Source: Bryobacterales bacterium | GTDB taxonomy: Bacteria > Acidobacteriota > Terriglobia > Bryobacterales > Bryobacteraceae | Reading direction: 5' to 3' | Length of the DNA stretch: 64,000 bases | Assembly (NCBI GenBank): GCA_003167255.1 | Contig: PMTR01000140.1 | Span: forward strand, 1-64,000 | Part shown: positions 31,366 through 39,314 of the stretch, in pieces | Position numbering within the stretch: position 1 is the stretch's first letter | Layout of the letters: each line of letters begins with the position of its first letter | Notes under the pieces: model-generated | The model's database searches: none | The model's input: only the letters and a program-made list of their open reading frames with translations | Told to the model about the DNA's origin: nothing | Translations under genes and position numbers: made by a program

Positions 31366-32502
31366 ATGAAAGGCAACTGTTTTGCGCTGGTTCTGCTTTC
31401 CGCTTCACTCGCGGCGCTTTGCGGCTGTAGCCGGGTGCGCGCGGACCAGGCGGCGGAGGATCCACCGCCCGCTAAGGTCTCTCAGGCTGTGGACATCAGC
31501 CTCTTCGCGGTGGATCACCCGGAGCAGTTTCCGCTGGCCACGGCGACCGAGCATGCGACGACTTCCGAGTTGGTCGTCACGGGGGTACTCACTCCCGACG
31601 TCTCGCGCAACGTCCCCGTGGTTTCGCTGGCCTCCGGGCGCGTCATGGCCATTCACTCGCGACTCGGCGACACGGTGCAAAAAGGCCAGTTGCTGCTGAC
31701 CATTCGAAGCGACGACGTCTCGGGCGGCTATTCCAACTACCGAAAGGCCCTCGCGGATGAGGCTCTTATCCGGACTCAATTGGAGCGCTCCAAGGATTTG
31801 TACGCCCATGGCGCTATTGCCCTGAACGATCTCCAAGTTGCGCAAGACACTGAGGACAAGGCCAGGGTGGACGTGGAAACCATGTCCGAGCATCTCCGGT
31901 TGCTGGGCAACGACCCCGATAAGCCGACTGGCATGGTGGATATCTTCGCGCCAGTCTCGGGAGTGATCACCGACCAGCAAGTGACCAACGCATCGGCCGT
32001 GCAAGCGTTTAACACCCCGAGCCCGTTCACGATTTCCGATCTCTCGTCCGTCTGGGTTGTCTGCGACGTGTACGAAAATGACCTGGCCAACGTCCGGCTG
32101 GGCGATACCGCAGAGATCCGCCTGAATGCCTATCCCGACCGCATGTTCAAGGGAAGGGTGAGCAACATTGGCGCGACACTCGATCCGAACATCCGCACGG
32201 CCAAGGTTCGGATGGAAGTTCAGAATCCGGGAATCATGCGGCTGGGCATGTTCGTGAAGGCCACCTTCCACGGTCAAACCAAGGAGATGCACACCATTGT
32301 CCCGGCAACCGCCGTGCTGCACATGCACGACCGCGACTTTGTCTTCGTTCCCGCACCCGACAAGAAGTTTCGCCGCGTGGAAGTCGTCAGTGGAGATCTC
32401 TTGCCGGACGACCTGAACCTGCAAGAGATCAGGTCGGGGCTGAAACCAGGCCAACAAGTGGTTACCAACGCGCTGGTCTTAGACCACGTGCTCACTCAGT
32501 GA
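31366..32502 (+). CDS. RND efflux periplasmic adaptor (CusB/CzcB family lipoprotein)
   Basis: The 378-residue membrane-fusion protein links the inner-membrane RND pump to the outer-membrane channel. The N-terminal signal ends in a lipobox, LCGC. A barrel-sandwich hybrid shows NVPVVSLASGRVMAIHSRLG and VDIFAPVSGVITDQQV, flanking a helical hairpin (about 110-175). A β-barrel and membrane-proximal domain follow (LSSVWVVCDVYENDLANV, LGMFVKATFHG). This arrangement is typical of the heavy-metal-efflux subclass. No Met- or His-rich metal-binding tail is seen. It is the first gene of the pump operon. Confidence 0.9.
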   Translation: MKGNCFALVLLSASLAALCGCSRVRADQAAEDPPPAKVSQAVDISLFAVDHPEQFPLATATEHATTSELVVTGVLTPDVSRNVPVVSLASGRVMAIHSRLGDTVQKGQLLLTIRSDDVSGGYSNYRKALADEALIRTQLERSKDLYAHGAIALNDLQVAQDTEDKARVDVETMSEHLRLLGNDPDKPTGMVDIFAPVSGVITDQQVTNASAVQAFNTPSPFTISDLSSVWVVCDVYENDLANVRLGDTAEIRLNAYPDRMFKGRVSNIGATLDPNIRTAKVRMEVQNPGIMRLGMFVKATFHGQTKEMHTIVPATAVLHMHDRDFVFVPAPDKKFRRVEVVSGDLLPDDLNLQEIRSGLKPGQQVVTNALVLDHVLTQ

Positions 32503-32544
32503 TGGTAGTCCGGACGTTTAGGGCGACAAAACGGGAAACAGGAA

Positions 32545-35500
32545 ATGATCCGCGCTCTTGTAGACTTTTCGCTTAACAACAGGTTTGTGGTGTTGGCCAT
32601 CGCCGTCTTGTTGCTCGGTTGGGGGGCTGTCTCGTTTCATAACCTGCCGGTGGAGGCGTATCCCGATATCGCCGACAATTACGTGACCGTCATTACCCAA
32701 TGGCCGGGACGTTCCGCCGAAGAAGTGGAACAGCAGGTTACGATTCCGGTCGAAATTCAAATGAACGGAATTCCGCATCTTACCTATCTGCGGTCCGAGT
32801 CCATTTTCGGCCTGTCCTTCGTGATCATGATTTTCGACGACAGTTCGGTGAACGACTGGAACCGGCAGAAGGTGCTCGAACGGCTAACGCAGGTCTCTCT
32901 GCCTACAGGCCTCCAGCCTCAAATCGGCACGGATTGGAGCACGGTGGGCCAGATCTATTGGTACACGGTAAGAAGCACAAATCCCCAGTACGACCTGATG
33001 GAACTGCGCTCCATCGAAGACTGGACGCTCCTCAAGGAGTTCAAGTCGGTTCCCAACGTGGTGGATGTTTCCGATTTCGGCGGCACGGTGCGAGAGTACC
33101 AGGTGCGCGTGGATCCGAACAAGCTGGTGTCGTATGGATTAAGCATCGGTCAAGTGGAGCAGCAGCTTTCCAATAACAACATCAATGCCGGCGGCAGCTT
33201 CGTCGAGATCGGCATGCAGCAGATGAACGTTCGCACGCTGGGACTCTTTGGCAACGTGCGTGACATCGAAGATACCGTCCTGAAAACCCAGACCGGGACC
33301 GCCCTTCGGGTAAAGGACATAGCGGAAGTGACTCAGGGCCCGAAGATCCGCCTGGGCCATATGGCCCGAGCCAACCACATGGAGGATGGGCGCATCGTCG
33401 ACGAACCCGACGTGATCCAGGGCATCGTGCTGATGCGCAAGGGTGCGGAAGAGGAACCGACGCTCGCGGCAATTCACAAGAAGGTGGAGCAGCTCAACAA
33501 CGGCATCCTGCCCCCGGGAGTGAAGGTCGTACCCATGTTGGACCGCAGCGATCTGCTGCATTTCACCTTGCACACGGTGATGCACAACCTGGTCGAAGGC
33601 ATGATCCTGGTCAGCGTCATCCTTTTCCTGTTTCTTCTGAACGCCCGTGCGGCTCTCATTGTAGCGCTCACGATTCCGTTCTCTCTGCTCTTCGCATCGA
33701 TCTTTCTTGATTTGAGCCACATTCCGGCTAATCTTCTCTCCCTGGGCGCGCTGGATTTCGGAATGGTGGTGGATGGCGCGGTGGTCATGCTGGAAAACAT
33801 CATGCGCCACTTGAGCCACCGCGGCGGGCGTAATTCCGCTGGCCCCGCAAAAACCACCGGGGAAATCATCCGCCAGGCGTGCCACGAAGTGCAACGGCCG
33901 GTTTTTTACGCTATTGCCATCATCATCACGGCGTACATGCCTATCTTCACGCTGCAACGTGTGGAGGGGCGGTTGTTTCGGCCCATGGCCTGGACAGTAG
34001 CCTTTGCCCTTCTCGGCGCGATGACTTTTTCCATTCTCATCGCACCTGTGCTGGCAGCCACATTCTTCCCCAGGGGAGTTCGGGAGCGGCGGAACCGGGT
34101 GATGGATTATCTGACGGAGCGCTATCGGCGGCGGTTACGCTGGGCCGTTCATCATCGTTGGGTGGTCGCCGGCGTTGCGCTCATTTCCCTGGCGGGGACG
34201 ATCTATCTGGGCTTTGGCGGCGTGATTGGCGCGGAATTCCTGCCGCACCTGGACGAAGGCGCGATCTGGGCGCGTGGCACTTTGGCAAACAGCACAAGTC
34301 TTTCGGAGGGGGAAAAATTCACCACCAACGAGCGCTATGTCTTTACGTCTTTCCCGGAAGTGAGTAAGGTCGTATCGGAAGTCGGCCGGCCCGACGATGG
34401 AACCGACACCGGAGGATTCGGCAACACGGAGTATTTCGTCGACTTGAAGCCGAAGGAGGAGTGGAGGCCGGTCTTTCATCGAAACAAGGAAGAACTGATC
34501 GCGGCCATGAATCGTGCGGTGGGGAAGTATCCGGGAGCGATCTGGAACTTCTCACAGCCAATCGAGGACAACGTCGGAGAGACGCTTACCGGCACGAAGG
34601 GCCAACTCGCGCTCAAGGTGTTCGGCAGTGATCTGAAGACTCTGGAGCAGAAGGGCGAAGAAGTGAGTACGGTCATGGCGGCCGTACCCGGCCTGCGTGA
34701 CGTCAAGCTATTGCGCGATTTCGGCCAGCCGAATCTCGATTTGACGGTGGACCGCCGCCAAGCTGCCCGTTTTGGAATCAACGTGGCAGACATACAAGAC
34801 GCAATCCAGACGGCGGTGGGCGGCAACGCGGTGAGTCAAGTGCTGATCGGCGAGCAGCGGTATGACGTGGCGGTGCGCTATCAGGCGCCCTATCGCAATA
34901 CCGCCAGGGCCATCGAAAGCGTTCGCCTGGTTTCTCCTACGGGAGAGAGGGTGTCTCTAGCACAGTTGACCAAGGTCGCAGTCAAGGATGGCGCATACGA
35001 CATTTACCGGGAAGGCAACACCCGCTACGTGGCGGTCACTTTCAGCGTTAGGGGCCGGGACCTGGGGACCACGGTCGAAGACGCCATCAAGCGAATTAAT
35101 CAAAGGGTCAAGTTGCCACCGGGCTATCGCGTCGAGTGGTCGGGCGAATACGAGAGTCAAAAGCGGGCTGAAGCGCGGCTGGCTGTGGTGGTCCCGTTGA
35201 CCATCCTGGTCATCTTCATCATTCTTTACACCATGTTTCGCTCCTACAAATGGGCGCTGCTGATCCTGTTGAACGTCGGGTTGGCGCGCATCGGAGGCCT
35301 GCTGGCCCTTTTGGTTACGGGAACCTACCTGAGCGTTTCCTCGGGCGTCGGTATGTTAGCGCTATTTGGCGTCTCGGTGCAGACCGGTGTCATCATGGTC
35401 GAGTACATTAACCAGCTCAGGGCGAGGGGCCACTCGGTCGTCGATTCCGCCGTCGAAGGCGCGGTCCTTAGACTTCGTCCGATCATGATGACCATGCTCG

Positions 35501-35700
35501 TGGCAACTCTTGGACTGCTGCCGGCGGCGCTCTCGCACGAGATCGGCTCCGATTCGCAGCGGCCTTTCGCAATTGTTATCGTAGGCGGCCTGATTTCCGA
35601 TCTGCTGCTGAGCATTGTTCTGTTGCCCACTTTTTATGCCTGGATCGCGCGGGACGGCGATCAACTTCCCGCCCCGGAGGGTTCTTTCGAGGGTTTATGA
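32545..35700 (+). CDS. HME-type RND efflux transporter (CzcA/CusA family)
   Basis: The 1051-residue proton-driven inner-membrane pump belongs to the heavy-metal-efflux RND subclass. N-terminal MIRALVDFSLNNRFVVLAI and the periplasmic WPGRSAEEVEQQVTIPVE are typical. The proton relay of CzcA-type pumps is present in TM4 as LDFGMVVDGAVVMLEN, with both Asp and the Glu conserved. Around residue 575 the text reads GAIWARGTLANS instead of the Met-bearing segment of CusA, so copper/silver transport is less likely than divalent cations or another substrate. It ends in an ATGA overlap with the TolC-like gene. Confidence 0.92.
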   Translation: MIRALVDFSLNNRFVVLAIAVLLLGWGAVSFHNLPVEAYPDIADNYVTVITQWPGRSAEEVEQQVTIPVEIQMNGIPHLTYLRSESIFGLSFVIMIFDDSSVNDWNRQKVLERLTQVSLPTGLQPQIGTDWSTVGQIYWYTVRSTNPQYDLMELRSIEDWTLLKEFKSVPNVVDVSDFGGTVREYQVRVDPNKLVSYGLSIGQVEQQLSNNNINAGGSFVEIGMQQMNVRTLGLFGNVRDIEDTVLKTQTGTALRVKDIAEVTQGPKIRLGHMARANHMEDGRIVDEPDVIQGIVLMRKGAEEEPTLAAIHKKVEQLNNGILPPGVKVVPMLDRSDLLHFTLHTVMHNLVEGMILVSVILFLFLLNARAALIVALTIPFSLLFASIFLDLSHIPANLLSLGALDFGMVVDGAVVMLENIMRHLSHRGGRNSAGPAKTTGEIIRQACHEVQRPVFYAIAIIITAYMPIFTLQRVEGRLFRPMAWTVAFALLGAMTFSILIAPVLAATFFPRGVRERRNRVMDYLTERYRRRLRWAVHHRWVVAGVALISLAGTIYLGFGGVIGAEFLPHLDEGAIWARGTLANSTSLSEGEKFTTNERYVFTSFPEVSKVVSEVGRPDDGTDTGGFGNTEYFVDLKPKEEWRPVFHRNKEELIAAMNRAVGKYPGAIWNFSQPIEDNVGETLTGTKGQLALKVFGSDLKTLEQKGEEVSTVMAAVPGLRDVKLLRDFGQPNLDLTVDRRQAARFGINVADIQDAIQTAVGGNAVSQVLIGEQRYDVAVRYQAPYRNTARAIESVRLVSPTGERVSLAQLTKVAVKDGAYDIYREGNTRYVAVTFSVRGRDLGTTVEDAIKRINQRVKLPPGYRVEWSGEYESQKRAEARLAVVVPLTILVIFIILYTMFRSYKWALLILLNVGLARIGGLLALLVTGTYLSVSSGVGMLALFGVSVQTGVIMVEYINQLRARGHSVVDSAVEGAVLRLRPIMMTMLVATLGLLPAALSHEIGSDSQRPFAIVIVGGLISDLLLSIVLLPTFYAWIARDGDQLPAPEGSFEGL

Positions 35701-36977
35701 GAAACACCCGGATTATTTTGATGGCCGCCAGCGTGTGCGGCAGCCTGGTGTTGGTGGATTCGGCGTGCGCGCAGCAGGGACCTGTCACGGTCACGCTCGA
35801 TCAAGCCATCCAAATGGCGCTCCAGCACAACCACACCTTGCAAGCCGCCCGGACCGCCATCCAACAGGACCAGGCCGCGGAAATTACCGCCAATCTGCGC
35901 CCGAATCCGACATTCTTCACCGACTGGGAATACCTGCCGGTTTTCACGCGCCAGCAAGGCACGTCCACGGCCGACTACCTCCAGAACTCGACCGAGGGCG
36001 ACATGGGGTTGAGTTACCTGATTGAACGCGGCAACAAGCGGGCGCGCCGCTTAGAAGCCGCGAAGAGCGCAACCGCCGTGACGCGCTCGCAGGTGGCCGA
36101 TAACGAGCGCGGTACTACGTTTCAGGTTGGCTCTCTATTCATCAATGCCCAGCTTGCGGAGTCGACCCTCGATCTCGCGCAACGGGACCTGAAAAGCTTT
36201 CAGGAAACGGTCGACATCGGCGAAATTCGATTCAAGGATGGCGGCATGAGCGAGAACGACTACCTGAAGATCAAGCTCCAGTTGCTGCAATTTCAAACCG
36301 ACGTCCAACAAGCGTTGCTCAACAGGACCCAGGCGCTGTCTGACCTCCGTCAACAATTGGGTTACGAGTCGGTGCCCGCCGGGTACGACGTCGTGGGCGA
36401 ATTCGAATACAAGCCGCTCGTGGTCACGCTCGACGAATTGCAGGTGAAGGCCGTTCAGAATCGTCCGGATCTGCGCGCGGCGGTGCTGGGGGTTACCGCC
36501 GCCAATAATCAATATGCGCTCGCTAAGGCCAATGGGAAGCGGGATCCCACCATCTCGGCCAATTACTCGCACGTCAACGGTATCAGTACCGCCACCTGGG
36601 CGTTCAGTATTCCGCTGGCGATTTTCGACCGGAACCAGGGCAACATCGCGCAGACACGCATTGCCATCCGGCAAGCGGAGGAGCAGCAGAAAGCAGCCAA
36701 CGGGCAAGTACTGACGGACGTGAAAGACGCGTACGAGGGCCTGCAGGAAAGCGCGCAAGTAGCCCAGCTCCTGAAATCCACCTATCTCGATGTGGCCCAA
36801 AGGAGCCGCGACATCAGCGAATACGCCTACCGGCGTGGCGCCCTGGCGCTCCTCGATTTCCTGGACGCCGAGCGGACGTATCGCGCGACGCAACTCGCCT
36901 ACCGCCAGGCGGTGGCGGCTTACTTAACTACATTGGAGCAACTTCGCCAGGCGGTGGGAACGAGGGACCTGCTTTGA
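35697..36977 (+). CDS. TolC-family outer-membrane efflux protein
   Basis: The 426-residue outer-membrane factor completes the tripartite pump. After the signal peptide (ending near DSACAQ) the sequence has two long-helix repeats typical of TolC/CzcC: VTLDQAIQMALQHNHTLQAA at the first and VTLDELQVKAVQNRPDLRAA at the second, with ALLDFLDAERTYRATQLAYR near the C-terminus. It begins inside the stop of the RND gene (ATGA), so translation is coupled. Overall gene order adaptor-pump-channel is complete. Confidence 0.9.
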   Translation: MRNTRIILMAASVCGSLVLVDSACAQQGPVTVTLDQAIQMALQHNHTLQAARTAIQQDQAAEITANLRPNPTFFTDWEYLPVFTRQQGTSTADYLQNSTEGDMGLSYLIERGNKRARRLEAAKSATAVTRSQVADNERGTTFQVGSLFINAQLAESTLDLAQRDLKSFQETVDIGEIRFKDGGMSENDYLKIKLQLLQFQTDVQQALLNRTQALSDLRQQLGYESVPAGYDVVGEFEYKPLVVTLDELQVKAVQNRPDLRAAVLGVTAANNQYALAKANGKRDPTISANYSHVNGISTATWAFSIPLAIFDRNQGNIAQTRIAIRQAEEQQKAANGQVLTDVKDAYEGLQESAQVAQLLKSTYLDVAQRSRDISEYAYRRGALALLDFLDAERTYRATQLAYRQAVAAYLTTLEQLRQAVGTRDLL

Positions 36978-37025
36978 TCCCGGTCCTGGCGCCCGTTTGC
37001 CACACCGTTGTCCCAGGATGATCTT

Positions 37026-37691
37026 ATGACAAGAGAAGAGATTCGCGCGCGCATTATAGAGATCGGAATCATCCCGGCGATACGCGTGTCTACCGCCGAG
37101 GACGCCCTGTTTGCCGCGGAAGCGGTCTGCGAGGGCGGCATCCCCATTGTCGAAGTGACCATGAGCGTCCCGGGGGCCATCGACGTCATTCGGGAACTGA
37201 CGCGTCAGAATACCGGGATTGTAGTGGGCGCCGGCACGTTATTTCACGTGGAAACGGCACGCCGCTGCCTGGATGCCGGCGCGGCCTTCCTGACCACGCC
37301 GGGACTCGATCTTGAGATCGTCAATTTTGCGCTGGGGCGCGGGGTGGTGGTCTTTCCGGGTGCCTTGACGCCCACCGAGGTTGCGGCCGCCTGGAAGGCT
37401 GGTTCCGACTTCGTGAAGGTCTTCCCGTGCTTTGCGAACGGCGGCCCCGCCTACATCCAGGCTCTCAAGGGGCCCTTCTCGGAAGTCCCCCTGATTGCTA
37501 CCGGTGGTGTGAATCAAATGAACGCCATGGATTTCATTCGGGCGGGGGCCGTGGCGCTGGGCATCGGGCGGGACTTGATTCACCAGGATGCGATCAAGCG
37601 CCGCGAGCGGGGCTGGATCACCGAACTGGCGCGGAGGTACACGAAGATAGTGGCCGACGCGCGCAGAATACAAAAGGAGGCGGGCGTATGA
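37026..37691 (+). CDS. KDPG/KHG aldolase family protein
   Basis: The 221-residue class I aldolase is of the 2-dehydro-3-deoxy-phosphogluconate type, which splits KDPG to pyruvate and glyceraldehyde-3-phosphate. Visible residues are the Glu in IPIVEVTMSVPGA, the Schiff-base Lys in DFVKVFPCF, and the phosphate loop PLIATGGVNQMNAMDFI. I chose ATG 37026 (AGGA 7 nt upstream) over a TTG at 37008. It lies 48 nt after the TolC gene and its stop overlaps the next start, so it seems to be in the efflux operon, an odd place for a sugar-acid enzyme. The true substrate may differ. Confidence 0.88.
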   Translation: MTREEIRARIIEIGIIPAIRVSTAEDALFAAEAVCEGGIPIVEVTMSVPGAIDVIRELTRQNTGIVVGAGTLFHVETARRCLDAGAAFLTTPGLDLEIVNFALGRGVVVFPGALTPTEVAAAWKAGSDFVKVFPCFANGGPAYIQALKGPFSEVPLIATGGVNQMNAMDFIRAGAVALGIGRDLIHQDAIKRRERGWITELARRYTKIVADARRIQKEAGV

Positions 37692-38464
37692 CACGCACAC
37701 TGGCCGCGGTCTTATTCGGGTTAGGCGTGATGGCTGCGTCGCTCCCACTGTTAGCGGCGGATGGACTCCAGGAGAAAGCGCCCAACCAGTCATTTGCGGT
37801 AACCAGCACGGAGCGGGTGAACTTCCCGCCAGGCGGCACTATTCGTCTGGAGAATTCGTATGGCTATTTGACGGTGGAAGGTTGGGACGAACCGGAAGTG
37901 GAAATCACCGTCACCAAGTCGACGGATCGTTTCTACGAACCCGGGCGGAAGGAGCAGGCCGGGAAAGCTCTCGAACAGATCCGTGTGGTCACCGAACGGC
38001 GCTCCGATAAGGAACTGGCGATTTCGACGACGCTCCCCGACCGCCATGGCTTCCCCAGTTCCATTCTTCCTTCGGGCCGCATCATCGTCACCATGCCGAA
38101 GAAGAACAGACTCGGCGTCACGATTGATTACACGGTCCATGTGCCGCGCGACTCTCACCTGGTGGTTCATCACGACAACGGCTATGTATGGGTAAGCGAC
38201 GTGACCGGCGACATCGAAGTGAATAGCCACACTGGCGACATGATCGTGATGCTGCCGGATCCGGGTCCATTCTCGATCGACGCAAGAACCCGAATGGGCA
38301 GCGTCTCTTCCGATTTCGCGGGCAACGGGCACAAGCAATTCCTGGTTGGTACTCAATTCGTACACGCGAGTCAGGCTCCGTCACGGCGGATCCATTTGCG
38401 CATGGGTCGCGGAAGCATCACGATCAAGAACGGCCCGCCATCCGGTTCTTTCCGGAAAAACTGA
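37688..38464 (+). CDS. Exported DUF4097-like β-helical protein
   Basis: The 258-residue exported protein has a signal peptide (MTRTLAAVLFGLGVMAASL). The body resembles DUF4097/putative adhesin domains: FPPGGTIRLENSYGYLTVEG, IIVTMPKKNRLGVTIDYTVH, and repeated short strands (HHDNGYVWVSDVTGDIEVNS, HTGDMIVM). It has no enzyme motif. It starts in the aldolase stop codon (ATGA). As last gene of the unit controlled by sites 3/4, it may be a periplasmic or surface partner in envelope stress; function is not known. Confidence 0.75.
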   Translation: MTRTLAAVLFGLGVMAASLPLLAADGLQEKAPNQSFAVTSTERVNFPPGGTIRLENSYGYLTVEGWDEPEVEITVTKSTDRFYEPGRKEQAGKALEQIRVVTERRSDKELAISTTLPDRHGFPSSILPSGRIIVTMPKKNRLGVTIDYTVHVPRDSHLVVHHDNGYVWVSDVTGDIEVNSHTGDMIVMLPDPGPFSIDARTRMGSVSSDFAGNGHKQFLVGTQFVHASQAPSRRIHLRMGRGSITIKNGPPSGSFRKN

Positions 38465-38507
38465 GGGGCCGTTTGAGGTCACAGTGGCGCGTTTTGCGGC
38501 TTACGCA

Positions 38508-39305
38508 CTATGCCAGCTTGTATGGCCGCCCGCGGTACATTCCGACGCGCTCGACGCTCTTGATTCGGATCAATTGGACGCTTACGTTATCGCTGCCGTC
38601 GCGTTCGTTCGCGGCGTCAATCAGTTCGCGGGCCGCGGCGTTCAGGTCGGTGTTGCGAGTCACGATGTCCGCCATATCGGCGGCGGGGATTGCGCCATGA
38701 AGCCCGTCGGAGCACAAGAGGAGCACATCGCCGCTTAAGATGAGGTGGTCGCTGGTGTCGACGCCGACGAACATGGCGTTGCCGAGCGAGCGGGTGAGGA
38801 TGTGCCGCGTCTCGGCTTCGGCCGCCTCGCGGGCGGAGATCAAACCCAAGCGCGCCTGCTCGCCGACCACGGTATGGTCGCGCGTGAGCGCGGTGGCTTG
38901 GCCGTGTCTAATGGAGTAGCAGCGCGAATCGCCCACGTGCGAAACCACCACGCGGTCGAACCGCAGAGCGCATGCCACCAGGGTAGTGGCCATGGCCGCG
39001 CCGCGGGTTGTACTGGCCAGCCCGGTTTCAAAGACCTTCTCATTGGCGGCCTGAACCAGGCGCGGCAGTAACGACCTGAGTTGCTCGCCGCGGGCGGCCC
39101 GCCGGAAACCGGCGAGCAGCGCTTCCACCGCCGTGCGGGAAGCCACCTCGCCCTTCTCCTGGCCACCCACGCCATCGGCCAGCGCAAACAGCCAGCCATG
39201 GGCGCGCTCCTCCGGAACTTCGGGGAGCACGCAACCAAGGTAGTCTTCGTTGCGGCCGCGCACCCGCCCGCAGTCGGAAGCTTGAGCAAATTCCAGATCA
39301 AGCAT
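38508..39305 (-). CDS. PP2C-family Ser/Thr protein phosphatase
   Basis: The 265-residue metal-dependent phosphatase removes phosphate from Ser/Thr in proteins, opposing Hanks-type kinases. All usual motifs are seen: GRVRGRNEDYLG, FALADGVGGQEKG, VVVSHVGDSRCYSI, LLLCSDGLHGAI and the C-terminal ERDGSDNVSVQLI. The metal-binding Asp residues are intact. It lies just downstream of the amino acid permease on the same strand (9-base gap) and may be co-transcribed. A Ser/Thr kinase gene is at 46088-47122; pairing of the two is inference. Confidence 0.92.
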   Translation of the reverse strand: MLDLEFAQASDCGRVRGRNEDYLGCVLPEVPEERAHGWLFALADGVGGQEKGEVASRTAVEALLAGFRRAARGEQLRSLLPRLVQAANEKVFETGLASTTRGAAMATTLVACALRFDRVVVSHVGDSRCYSIRHGQATALTRDHTVVGEQARLGLISAREAAEAETRHILTRSLGNAMFVGVDTSDHLILSGDVLLLCSDGLHGAIPAADMADIVTRNTDLNAAARELIDAANERDGSDNVSVQLIRIKSVERVGMYRGRPYKLA

Positions 39306-39314
39306 GGTTACATC

